Below are positions 1-7,123 of a DNA stretch of 11,176 bases, in pieces. The DNA is from an uncultured Fidelibacterota bacterium. GTDB taxonomy: Bacteria > Fidelibacterota > Fidelibacteria > Fidelibacterales > Fidelibacteraceae. The stretch lies in contig CALMFL010000291.1 in NCBI GenBank assembly GCA_937862595.1, positions 1 to 11,176 on the forward strand. The letters are read 5' to 3'. The notes beneath the pieces were generated by a model. It worked only from the letters and a program-made list of their open reading frames with translations, had not been told where the DNA came from and made no database searches. Each line of letters opens with the position of its first letter. The stretch's first letter is position 1. The translations under genes were made by a program, and so were the position numbers.

Positions 1-78
1 CGACAGGCCAGAATGCTCAATATCAATAAAGATCAGCTCTGCGAACTTATCGCAACGCTTTTTGACGAAAACAAATAA
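1..78 (+). CDS. C-terminal end of a probable GntR-family (YtrA subfamily) transcriptional regulator, partial
   Basis: An open frame runs from the window edge to a TAA at 76-78, giving the last 25 residues of a protein that begins outside the window. The visible tail contains ARMLNINKDQLCELIATLF, which resembles the C-terminal helix of YtrA-type GntR regulators (a small hydrophobic helix after 'A..LgIskeel.ell..l'). In that subfamily the short C-terminal domain mediates dimerisation, and the gene typically sits directly upstream of the ABC transporter it represses. That matches the ABC ATPase/permease pair downstream here. The DNA-binding winged-helix domain is not in view, so the call rests on a short tail plus gene context. 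A different regulator with a similar helical end is possible. Confidence 0.55.
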   Translation, partial: RQARMLNINKDQLCELIATLFDENK

Positions 79-94
79 GGTTAAGGAGATAACC

Positions 95-187
95 ATGTTC
101 AGTACAATCAATTTGATCAAACGCCACAATGACAGCATGTCCTATGTGCGCTCCCTGTCGATCCGGATCGTGAAAGCGGTCAAATAA
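95..187 (+). CDS. Small basic peptide ORF, 30 aa, unknown function
   Basis: This short frame starts at ATG 95 and stops at TAA 185-187. It begins 17 bases after the regulator's stop and has a strong Shine-Dalgarno site (TTAAGGAGAT, core AGGAG at 84-88) at good spacing, the best argument that it is translated. The product starts MFSTINLIKRH and ends SIRIVKAVK. It is rich in Lys/Arg and Ile/Val/Leu with only one acidic residue, and the C-terminal half could form a basic amphipathic helix. I recognise no family. It could be a regulatory leader peptide, a small membrane-associated protein, or the remnant of a longer gene: its first residues vaguely resemble the start of the ABC-2 permease at 1315 (F.TLIK). 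Its position between the regulator and the transporter suggests co-transcription with both. Confidence 0.45.
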   Translation: MFSTINLIKRHNDSMSYVRSLSIRIVKAVK

Positions 188-207
188 ATCAAGGGAAAAC
201 GATAACC

Positions 208-441
208 ATGTACAAGCAACACCCGACCCGCTCAGACAGAATGAATCGGACCGCCGTCCCCCGGACGGATGCCGCGGCCGCGCCCTCCGGCGCCGGAAAC
301 GCATCGATCGGCGACTGGCAGCGGACACCCGAAGAAAGATCCCTGATCTGTGCGCTGATCGGCGGACATCCGGACAGAAAGATCAGAACTGCCGGCACCC
401 AGGACAAACCGTCCGGAATGACAACGATAACCTATTTGTAA
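208..441 (+). CDS. Doubtful hypothetical protein, 77 aa
   Basis: This frame fills the gap between the small ORF and the ABC ATPase. In favour: codon third positions are mostly G/C as in the neighbouring genes, and its TAA overlaps the ATG at 441 in the pattern TAATG. Against: the ribosome site is weak (AAGGGA at 191-196, about 11 bases from the ATG), the protein is low-complexity at its start (a run of Ala/Pro/Gly around residues 21-30), and no domain is recognisable. The ATPase also has a better start at 459, which removes the coupling argument. No signal peptide or membrane segment is visible. It may be a real lineage-specific small protein or simply an untranslated spacer. No other gene is apparent in 188-458. 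Confidence 0.3.
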   Translation: MYKQHPTRSDRMNRTAVPRTDAAAAPSGAGNASIGDWQRTPEERSLICALIGGHPDRKIRTAGTQDKPSGMTTITYL

Positions 442-458
442 TGAATAAAGGAATGCAG

Positions 459-1301
459 ATGGAACATTATATCAGCGTTAAGAACCTGATCAAAAATTAT
501 CAGGCCGTCACCGCCCTCAAAGGGGTGGATCTGGAGATCCCCCGGGGACGCATCGTCGGCCTGCTGGGAAAGAACGGCGCGGGAAAATCAACCCTGCTGA
601 AATGCATGCTGGGCCTGCTGCGCTATGAGGGCGAGATCGAGATGTTCGGGAAGTCCCTGACGGAATGGAAACACGACCTCTACGGTAAAGTCGCGTTCAT
701 CCCCGATGTCAGCGGTCTGGACCCGCGCCTGACGGTGGAGCAGACCATCAATTTTACCGCGGCGGTCAACGCATCCTGGAACTGGGACAAGGCCAAACGC
801 CTTTTTGCCGGCAGCGACCTTCCCTGCAAGCAGAAAGTTGCAACGCTTTCGAAGGGGATGAAAACGAAATTATACCTCCTGCTCACCCTGTCCAAAGACG
901 TAGACGTTCTGCTGCTGGACGAGCCGACGCTGGGCCTGGACATTGTTTTCCGAAAGGAATTCTACGATCTCCTGCTCGGCGAATTCTACGACGAGACCAA
1001 AACGGTGATCATTTCGACCCATCAGGTCGCCGAGATCGAGAATATCCTGCAGGATGTGATCTTTATCGACGAGGGAAAGATCATCCTCCACGACGCGGTG
1101 GACGAGCTGAAGGACCGGTGGCACATCTATGAGGTCAAGCGCGATCAGGCGGAGGCTCTGGAGCCGTACCATCCCCGCACGATTACAAACGGACTTGGAC
1201 ATGTGCGCGCCCTGGTGGAGGGAAGCATCGATCTGCCCGGGGCGAAAATGACCGTTCCCGGACTATCGGACATATTCGTAGCCTTAACACAAAAGAACTA
1301 G
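459..1301 (+). CDS. ABC transporter ATP-binding protein, YtrB/BcrA-like
   Basis: This is the cytoplasmic ATPase of an ABC-2 type exporter, 280 aa from ATG 459. Walker A is GKNGAGKST (37-45), the signature is LSKGM (130-134), Walker B is VLLLDEP (150-156), the D-loop GLD follows at 159-161, and the switch histidine is H188 (STH). The usual Q-loop glutamine is replaced: the segment reads VAFIPDVSG (78-86). A C-terminal extension of about 70 residues follows the nucleotide-binding fold, as in YtrB/BcrA-type ATPases. I chose ATG 459 because AAAGGA (447-452) lies six bases ahead of it; in-frame ATGs at 441 and 453 have no such site. The gene is 13 bases upstream of its permease. Proteins of this group act in export of, or resistance to, peptides and cell-wall antibiotics; the substrate here is unknown. 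Confidence 0.9.
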   Translation: MEHYISVKNLIKNYQAVTALKGVDLEIPRGRIVGLLGKNGAGKSTLLKCMLGLLRYEGEIEMFGKSLTEWKHDLYGKVAFIPDVSGLDPRLTVEQTINFTAAVNASWNWDKAKRLFAGSDLPCKQKVATLSKGMKTKLYLLLTLSKDVDVLLLDEPTLGLDIVFRKEFYDLLLGEFYDETKTVIISTHQVAEIENILQDVIFIDEGKIILHDAVDELKDRWHIYEVKRDQAEALEPYHPRTITNGLGHVRALVEGSIDLPGAKMTVPGLSDIFVALTQKN

Positions 1302-1314
1302 AGCAGAGGATACC

Positions 1315-2142
1315 ATGTCTCACTTTATCACCTTAATCAAAACCGAATACCTCAAACGTAAACATGCCTACTGGATGCCGGTATGGATCATCGCGGGGAT
1401 CGCCGCGATCGTGCTGATCGTCAGCGTGACGGCGGCGATCGTCCACTGGGAAGAGATCCAGATCGGATTCCTGAACATGGCCTTCGACTATGAGGATATT
1501 CAGGACGGCGTCAAGGTCGGCGCCTTCGGCACCCTGGCTTTCATGGCCTTCATCTTCTTCATCTTCATGCTGATCAACGTCCAAAGCAGCCTCTCCAAAG
1601 AAAAGGAACTGGGCTGCGAGCTGTTCTACCGGTGCCAGCCTGTCAACATCTGGACATGCACGGCTTCCCGCTACCTGATGCATGTCTTTGCGGGAGCGGT
1701 GCTGCTTCTCGGGCTGGGCATCCTTGTCGCCCTGGTCACGTCCGTCGTATCCGCCTTTACCGTAGGCGGGTTCTATCCCGGCTCCGCGCTAATGGGCGCT
1801 CTGCTGGGCGTGATCATCTACCTTAAGCTGTGCCTGGTGTTCGGAAGCCTGTACTTCTTCTTTTCCTCGGTGTTCAGGAATAACGCCTTCATCAAAGGCA
1901 CCGCCGTACTGGGGATCATCGAACTGCTCTTTTATCTCATTGAGGAACTGCTGCGGAACACCGTATCCCTGCCGAATATTTTTTCCGGCCTGATCGGGCT
2001 TGCCGGGAATTTCAACGTTGACAGCGGCCTGACGCTGGCGGACGTTCTTGGGGATTACCGGCTGATCATCGCGTTCCTGTTCGCGGGAGCCTGTTATGCC
2101 GGCGGAACCCTGATCTACAAATACAAAACAAGCGAAGCATAG
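1315..2142 (+). CDS. ABC-2 type transporter permease
   Basis: This is the inner-membrane partner of the preceding ATPase, 275 aa. About six hydrophobic segments are visible (roughly 22-44, 70-88, 120-148, 158-183, 192-212 and 249-268). A short basic cytoplasmic N-terminus (TEYLKRKHAYW) precedes the first. A charged loop, SSLSKEKELGCELFYRCQP (91-109), follows the second segment and matches the 'E+..G..e.l...P' coupling region of ABC-2 permeases. A ribosome site (AGAGGA, 1303-1308) precedes the ATG. Only one permease gene is present, so the working transporter is probably a homodimer of permease with two copies of the ATPase. The substrate cannot be read from sequence. Confidence 0.85.
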   Translation: MSHFITLIKTEYLKRKHAYWMPVWIIAGIAAIVLIVSVTAAIVHWEEIQIGFLNMAFDYEDIQDGVKVGAFGTLAFMAFIFFIFMLINVQSSLSKEKELGCELFYRCQPVNIWTCTASRYLMHVFAGAVLLLGLGILVALVTSVVSAFTVGGFYPGSALMGALLGVIIYLKLCLVFGSLYFFFSSVFRNNAFIKGTAVLGIIELLFYLIEELLRNTVSLPNIFSGLIGLAGNFNVDSGLTLADVLGDYRLIIAFLFAGACYAGGTLIYKYKTSEA

Positions 2143-2151
2143 GAGATCAAC

Positions 2152-3054
2152 ATGAAACGAAACATACGATTGGCCATGTTGGCCGTGATCCTGACCACAG
2201 GCAGCCTGCTGGCCCTGAACGTGACGGCAAGCGGTCCGATACAGAAAGAGGACATATCGGTCACGCCCTTTACCCGGCTGGATGTCCGGACACAGTTTGA
2301 CGTGTACCTGAGCCAGGGGGATAAGGAGGACCTGGTCCTTGAAACCTATAAAAGCCTGAAGCCCTACGTGAAAGTTGAACAGAACGGGAACACCCTGAAT
2401 ATCTTCCTGGACCGGAAGATCAATAATATCCACTGGATGGGGCAGGAACGGGTGTTGCGGGTATACGTCACGGTAAAGGAGATTGAAAAAGTATCGCTTT
2501 CCGGCGCCTGCGACCTGTATATGGAGACGGACCTGAAGGCCGGTGAATTCCGGATCGACGCCAGCGGCGCGAGCGACCTGAACATGAAAAAGGTCAGCGC
2601 CAAGAAGATCAGTATCAACACCTCGGGAGCCAGCGACCTGCGGGATGCGCAACTTGATGCGGAAGACATCTATGTGAATGCCAGCGGCGCGTCCGACGGA
2701 AACCTATCGCTTACCGCGGTCACGGCCCGGATCATCGCTTCGGGATCCTCGGACTTCGACATCACCGCCGATGTGGACAAACTTCGCATCGATGCGCTCG
2801 GATCCTCCGACTTTCATGCGCAGGGCCGTGCAGACGATCTGATCCTGAATGTCAGCGGTTCCTCCAGTATGCAGGCGGCGGACCTTAAAACGGTCAACGC
2901 CGAGGTGGATGCCTCGGGCAGCAGCGACTGCCGCGTGCAGGTAAGCGGCTTCCTGAAAGCCTCGAGCTCCGGCGCTTCGTCCATTTATTATACCGGGTTG
3001 CCCAGGGAAACCTCGATCAGCGTATCCGGCGTGGCTTCCGTAAAGAGCAAATGA
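2152..3054 (+). CDS. Secreted DUF2807 (GIN / head-domain adhesin-like) solenoid protein
   Basis: The 300-aa product starts with an n-region MKRNIR, a hydrophobic core (7-22) and a probable signal-peptidase I site after VTA (residue 26), so it should be exported to the periplasm or beyond. Residues ~36-110 form the leading part of a DUF2807 domain (VTPFTRLDV...QFDVYLSQG). From residue 115 to the end, about ten rungs of a repeat centred on SGASD / SGSSD are visible, with the motif glycine at 118, 139, 159, 179, 198, 217, 236, 256, 274 and 293, that is every 18-21 residues. This regular spacing indicates an all-beta stacked solenoid. The ribosome site AGGAG overlaps the permease stop codon, giving a nine-base gap and likely translational coupling. 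Related toast-rack/DUF4097 proteins take part in envelope stress and antimicrobial-peptide responses in other bacteria; a binding or sensing role here is inference. Confidence 0.82.
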   Translation: MKRNIRLAMLAVILTTGSLLALNVTASGPIQKEDISVTPFTRLDVRTQFDVYLSQGDKEDLVLETYKSLKPYVKVEQNGNTLNIFLDRKINNIHWMGQERVLRVYVTVKEIEKVSLSGACDLYMETDLKAGEFRIDASGASDLNMKKVSAKKISINTSGASDLRDAQLDAEDIYVNASGASDGNLSLTAVTARIIASGSSDFDITADVDKLRIDALGSSDFHAQGRADDLILNVSGSSSMQAADLKTVNAEVDASGSSDCRVQVSGFLKASSSGASSIYYTGLPRETSISVSGVASVKSK

Positions 3055-3115
3055 ACCTTTGTAGAAGATATGTAGAATTAAAAAGTTAAAGAGTGAAAAA
3101 TAACAAGGAACAAAA

Positions 3116-3937
3116 ATGAAAAAAATACTCTTTCCCCTGCTGATCGTCGTCCTCCTGTTCGGATGCAGCGTTAACACCGACAAGATCCAGCGGCTTGTCG
3201 TAACGGGTGACATCGTTTCGGAACGCTACGAGTTCGGACCGTTCACGGAGGTCATGGTCGCCGGCCCCATAAGCGTCGTCCTGGACCAGACCCCCGGCAA
3301 CCGGGCCGAGGTTGAAACCTACGAAAGCCTGATGGAGCTTTTCCGGGCCGAGATCGTCGAGAACACCCTGGTCCTTTACATTCTGGACACGACCTCGACC
3401 CTCGAAATTGACATTGACTCGGGCCTCGGGGATATCTCGAAGAACGCCCTGGTCAGCGGAAGCAGGATCAAATGGCCGGACAATAAAAAGGTCCTGAACG
3501 TTCATCTTTACGCTCCCGACGTGAAAAAGATCACGGTTGTCGGCGAGTGCGACATGAACACGGCGCAGCCTTTCAGGGCCCCGGAACTAAAATTTGAGGT
3601 CGCGGGAGTGCTGCACCTGAATGCCGACCTGGAGGTTGAACGCTTCGGCGTAGAGATCGCCGGGGTCGCGAACCTTGAACTGCGGGGAAGCGCCGAAGAT
3701 TTTACGGTGGAGTGCGCCGGGGTGGGCACGATCAAAGCCTTTGAATTTATTGCGGACAACGTGACAATGGATGTCGCCGGCGTCTGCAACGGCAGCGTCT
3801 ATGCCCGCACAAGCATCGATGTCGAACTTGCCGGCATGGGCACCATCACCTACAAGGGCAGTCCTGGCTCGGTGAATTTTGAAAAGGCCGGATTCGGCAA
3901 GATCAAACAAGCCGAAAGCGACGACACCGAACTATAG
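3116..3937 (+). CDS. DUF2807-like solenoid lipoprotein
   Basis: The 273-aa product has a type II signal peptide: MKK, a hydrophobic stretch (4-15) and lipobox LLFGC with the acylated Cys at 17, followed by Ser. It is therefore membrane-anchored on the outer side of the inner membrane or in the outer membrane. It is a diverged paralogue of the preceding gene. A leading segment (FGPFTEVMVAGPISVVLDQ, 40-58) parallels FTRLDV...QFDVYLSQ there. It is followed by about seven rungs whose turn motif is AGV/AGM rather than SGAS, with glycines at 143, 164, 183, 202, 222, 240 and 259. A ribosome site AAGGAA (3106-3111) precedes the ATG. The 61-base gap before it is unusually AT-rich for this locus but shows no convincing promoter. 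Confidence 0.8.
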   Translation: MKKILFPLLIVVLLFGCSVNTDKIQRLVVTGDIVSERYEFGPFTEVMVAGPISVVLDQTPGNRAEVETYESLMELFRAEIVENTLVLYILDTTSTLEIDIDSGLGDISKNALVSGSRIKWPDNKKVLNVHLYAPDVKKITVVGECDMNTAQPFRAPELKFEVAGVLHLNADLEVERFGVEIAGVANLELRGSAEDFTVECAGVGTIKAFEFIADNVTMDVAGVCNGSVYARTSIDVELAGMGTITYKGSPGSVNFEKAGFGKIKQAESDDTEL

Positions 3938-3972
3938 TCATTCGTTAAAATTTTACATTGCGAGAGGTGACA

Positions 3973-5199
3973 ATGAAGATCAAATCGACATTGATCTGGA
4001 TATCAATGTTAGCGGGGACAATCTTGTCCGCAGAAACGCTGACACTCGAAGCCTGCATTGATATGGCCCGATCAAACAACCCGACAATCCGGCAGAAAGA
4101 GCTGTCCGCCGAGATCGCAGGATCCCAGGTAAAACAGTCCTACAGCGCGATCTTGCCCGGTATTTCCGTATCCTCCGGCGTGGGGTCCTCCAGCCAGACA
4201 AGCTGGGACCTCAACACCAGCGTGGGGCTGAGCGCGGGGCTTACGCTCTACACGCCGGGACTCTATTCCGGGATCAGGTCCGCCCACATGAACAAGTCGG
4301 CGAATCAGGCCCTGTATGCCGGAGCGGCCAACGAGATCGTGAACCAGGTCCGCACTCTGTATTACAACATTTTAAGCACCCGGAAACTGATCGGGGTGTA
4401 TGAAGAGAATATTACCGTCGCGGAAGAGAACCTGCGGAAAACCCGGGCCATGTACGCCATGCGGGTGATCACCGAATCGGACGTGCTGAAATCCGAAGCG
4501 CAGAAGGGCGAATTCGAATCCCAGCTCCTGCTGCAGAAGCAATTATACGTCTCTTACCTCCGCAATCTCGGCGTGCTTCTGGGCAGGGAATCCGGCGATG
4601 AGATCGACGTCGTGGACATCGACGTTGAACAGGTCCTGATCCCTCCCTACGAAGCGTCCCGCAAGGCCATGCTTGAACAGAACCCGGACCTTGCCGCCGC
4701 ACAGCTGCAGGAAGAGATCGGCAAAGTAAGGGTGAAGGCCTCAAAGGAAGCCTACCTGCCGAGCATTTCGGGAAGTTACACCTATTCCGACGGCTTTGAT
4801 CCTGCGGACACCCCCGTGAACTCCGTCGGACTGAACGCAAGCTGGACGCTTTTCAACGGACTGTCCCGCAGAGAGAACGTGCAGCAGCAGAAGCTTCAGC
4901 TGGAGCAAACCCGCATCGGCGTGGACAATACGGTCCGCATGCTGGAGCAGCAGCTGCAGAACTATTACACGCAATTTGAAACCTATACCGCCATGATCGA
5001 CATCAGCGAACGCCGGCTTGCGTCGGCGCGGCGCGATTTCGAGATCGTCAATCAGCAGTATGAACTGGGCAAAGTGACGGTCCTGGAAAGAATGCAGGCG
5101 CATCTCAGCGTGCTGAGCGCCGAAAGCTCCCTCGTGGACGCGCAGTATTCACGGAAGATCGTTGAATCCGGGATCCTGGCCTTAATCAATAACTTATAG
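3973..5199 (+). CDS. TolC-family outer membrane efflux protein
   Basis: This 408-aa protein is the outer-membrane channel of a tripartite pump. The signal peptide covers about residues 1-20 (cleavage after LSA). Two homologous OEP halves follow (~22-205 and ~225-405). Each has an opening helix, a LP.IS beta-strand segment (LPGISVSS at 61-68; LPSISGSY at 262-269), and long helices with EENLRKTRAMYAMRVITESD in the first half (151-170). The second half has WTLFNG (291-296) and QQYELGKVTVLER near the end, a typical TolC-family 'G..s..dll' position. There is no lipobox, so it is TolC-like rather than an OprM-type lipoprotein. ATG 3973 is preferred over the in-frame TTG at 3958 because AGAGGTGA sits just ahead of it and it gives a clean signal peptide. 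The adaptor gene follows after eight bases. Confidence 0.9.
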   Translation: MKIKSTLIWISMLAGTILSAETLTLEACIDMARSNNPTIRQKELSAEIAGSQVKQSYSAILPGISVSSGVGSSSQTSWDLNTSVGLSAGLTLYTPGLYSGIRSAHMNKSANQALYAGAANEIVNQVRTLYYNILSTRKLIGVYEENITVAEENLRKTRAMYAMRVITESDVLKSEAQKGEFESQLLLQKQLYVSYLRNLGVLLGRESGDEIDVVDIDVEQVLIPPYEASRKAMLEQNPDLAAAQLQEEIGKVRVKASKEAYLPSISGSYTYSDGFDPADTPVNSVGLNASWTLFNGLSRRENVQQQKLQLEQTRIGVDNTVRMLEQQLQNYYTQFETYTAMIDISERRLASARRDFEIVNQQYELGKVTVLERMQAHLSVLSAESSLVDAQYSRKIVESGILALINNL

Positions 5200-5207
5200 G
5201 AACGAAA

Positions 5208-6386
5208 ATGAAGAAGAAAGCTATTATCATTATTTCCATGGTGCTTGCCTTAGCGGTGTTCTTGTTCTTTGCGCTCAAGCAGGACAATAAAAAATCCGTG
5301 GCGGTCCAAATGGAAAAAGTACGTCTGCACACCATCGAATCCAAGGTGTACGCGGCCGGTTACGTACAGCCGGTCGTCAAGGTGAATATTTCAGCGAACG
5401 TCGCCGGCGAGATCATGGCGCTGTATGTCAAGGAAGGGCAGGACGTTAAAAAAGGCGAACTGCTCGCACAGCTTGACAAGGTCCGTTACGCCGCCGACGT
5501 GGATCAGTCAAAATCCTACTACCGTTCCTGCCTTTCCGCTAAAAACGTTGCCGAAAAAGAGTTCAGTCGCGTGAACGAACTCTATAAGGACAACAATTAC
5601 AGCGAATCCCAGTACGACCAGGCTAAAGCCCAGTACGACCAGGCGGTGGCGACCCTGGAGCAGGCAGTCGCACGCCTGGAACAGGCCGAGGACAACCTGC
5701 GGAAGACCACGCTGATCGCGCCCATTGACGGCACCGTGATCGGACTTCAGAAAGAACAGGGCGAAATGGCCCTCGGATCCACCTTTCAGGCGGACGTGGT
5801 CATGACCGTTGCGGACCTTTCGGGCATGGAAGTGGAGGTCGACGTCAATGAAAACGATATCGTGCGCGTCAACGTCGGAGATTCGGTGGATATCGAGATC
5901 GACGCCATTGCTGAAAAGAAATTCCCCGGCATCGTCACCGAGATCTCCCAGCTGGCCTCCACGAGCGGCGCGGGCACCCAGAACGCCATTACCAACTTCA
6001 AAGTGACCGTGAAAATGACCAGCATCCCCGATGAGATCCGTTCAGGCATGAACGCCACCGTGGAGATCCTGACCGACCGGAAGGAAAATGTCGTTGCGAT
6101 CCCGATCCGCGCCGTCACCGTGCGTCCCGAAGACAAGGTCCGGGAAGCGGCTCCCGCCGCGACGGGCAAACCCGAACTGCTCGAGATCGCCTTTGTCGTG
6201 GAATCCGACACCGTCCGGGCCGTGCCCCTCGAACTGGGCATCAACAGCGAAGACTATTTTGAAGTTATCTCCGGACTGGATACGAGCCGGGTTATCGTAA
6301 CCGGGAATCACCAGGCGCTGACATTCGATCTTCAGACCGGGACCGCCGTCAAGGACGCCAACGACGTTAAGAAAAAGAAGAAATAA
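5208..6386 (+). CDS. HlyD/MacA-like periplasmic adaptor subunit
   Basis: This 392-aa membrane fusion protein bridges the MacB-type transporter and the TolC-like channel. A single N-terminal membrane anchor lies at 5-23 after MKKK, with no lipobox. The lipoyl half-motifs are ISANVAGEIMALYVKEGQDV (61-80) and LIAPIDGTVIGL (169-180). Between them lies a helical hairpin (~96-165) with perfect heptads. A beta-barrel domain (~207-290, including MNATVEI) and a membrane-proximal domain (~295-370, VVAIPIRAV) follow. The C-terminus is a lysine-rich tail. Length and domain order match MacA. It follows the TolC-like gene by eight bases and precedes the ATPase gene by 26 bases. Confidence 0.9.
   Translation: MKKKAIIIISMVLALAVFLFFALKQDNKKSVAVQMEKVRLHTIESKVYAAGYVQPVVKVNISANVAGEIMALYVKEGQDVKKGELLAQLDKVRYAADVDQSKSYYRSCLSAKNVAEKEFSRVNELYKDNNYSESQYDQAKAQYDQAVATLEQAVARLEQAEDNLRKTTLIAPIDGTVIGLQKEQGEMALGSTFQADVVMTVADLSGMEVEVDVNENDIVRVNVGDSVDIEIDAIAEKKFPGIVTEISQLASTSGAGTQNAITNFKVTVKMTSIPDEIRSGMNATVEILTDRKENVVAIPIRAVTVRPEDKVREAAPAATGKPELLEIAFVVESDTVRAVPLELGINSEDYFEVISGLDTSRVIVTGNHQALTFDLQTGTAVKDANDVKKKKK
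5610..5693 (+). repeat. Four tandem 21-bp units encoding coiled-coil heptads in the adaptor
   Basis: Four consecutive 21-base units (5610, 5631, 5652, 5673) encode QYDQAKA, QYDQAVA, TLEQAVA and RLEQAED. The first two share their first 14 bases exactly. They form part of the descending helix of the adaptor's hairpin, the part that contacts the TolC-like channel in MacA-type adaptors. The units look like recent heptad duplication within the gene. Confidence 0.85.
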
Positions 6387-6412
6387 ATTTCTTTGATAAA
6401 AAAGGAAGACCT

Positions 6413-7120
6413 ATGTCTTTATTAAAATTGCGCAACATCGCCCGCACCTACCATATCGGGAAGGTGGATGTTCACGCCCTGAACGGCGTGGATGTCGATG
6501 TGAAAAAGAATGAATACCTTTCCATCATGGGACCTTCGGGAAGCGGGAAATCCACGCTGATGAACATCATCGGCTGTCTGGACACCCCCACGCGGGGATC
6601 CTATGACCTGGACGGGATATCCATCCACAAGGAAAACCACGATGTTTCCGACACGGCCACGGACGACCAGCTTGCCTTCATCCGGAACCAGAAGATCGGC
6701 TTCGTGTTCCAGACCTTCAATCTGCTTCCGCGCATGACCGCCCTGCACAACGTCGAGCTCCCCCTGATCTATGCCGGGGTTCCCAAACAGGAACGCCTGG
6801 AGCGCGCCAAAGCCGCCCTGGAACAGGTCCAGCTCGCAGACCGCATGCATCACCGGCCGAACGAACTGTCCGGGGGGCAGCGTCAGCGCGTGGCGGTCGC
6901 CCGGGCGCTGGTGAACCATCCGTCCATTATCCTTGCGGACGAACCGACGGGGAACCTGGACAGCAAGACCGGGAATGACATCATGGACCTGATCACCCGG
7001 CTGCACGAACAGGGGAACACCATCATCCTGGTGACGCATGAACCGGATATTGCGAACCGCGCGAACCGCGTGATCCACATGCTGGATGGAAAAATCAACC
7101 AAGACAACATAAAGAAATAA
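6413..7120 (+). CDS. MacB/LolD-type ABC transporter ATPase
   Basis: This 235-aa stand-alone nucleotide-binding protein is of the MacB/LolD/FtsE class. Walker A is GPSGSGKST (40-48), the Q-loop is FVFQTFNLLP (Q100), the signature is LSGGQRQRVAVARAL (152-166), Walker B is IILADEPTGNLD (172-183) and the switch histidine is H209 (VTHE). The segment before the Q-loop (71-92, HKENHDVSDTATDDQ) is somewhat longer than usual for the family. A ribosome site AAGGAAG (6402-6408) precedes the ATG. Unlike E. coli MacB, the ATPase is not fused to its permease. It is followed three bases later by the first of two FtsX-type permeases, which it should power as a mechanotransmission ATPase. Confidence 0.93.
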   Translation: MSLLKLRNIARTYHIGKVDVHALNGVDVDVKKNEYLSIMGPSGSGKSTLMNIIGCLDTPTRGSYDLDGISIHKENHDVSDTATDDQLAFIRNQKIGFVFQTFNLLPRMTALHNVELPLIYAGVPKQERLERAKAALEQVQLADRMHHRPNELSGGQRQRVAVARALVNHPSIILADEPTGNLDSKTGNDIMDLITRLHEQGNTIILVTHEPDIANRANRVIHMLDGKINQDNIKK

Positions 7121-7123
7121 GCC

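Noticed and set aside
47..328. Minus-strand frame of 93 codons in the regulator-transporter gap
   Set aside because: Arg/Ser-rich low-information start, no ribosome site, and it overlaps the better-supported 30-aa frame and the regulator tail.
441..458. ATG 441 as start of the ABC ATPase
   Set aside because: No Shine-Dalgarno precedes it, whereas AAAGGA lies at correct distance from ATG 459 and the family N-terminus begins there.
1789..2652. Minus-strand open frame of 287 codons across the permease and first DUF2807 gene
   Set aside because: It overlaps two well-supported plus-strand genes, has Gln/His/Val-rich composition typical of an antisense shadow, and shows no domain.
3055..3115. Possible internal promoter in the AT-rich gap between the two DUF2807 genes
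   Set aside because: No -35/-10 pair with acceptable spacing; the AT-richness alone does not support a promoter.
3958..3972. TTG 3958 as start of the TolC-like gene
   Set aside because: It would add MREVT ahead of a good signal peptide, and the ribosome site (AGAGGTGA) lies inside it, serving ATG 3973.
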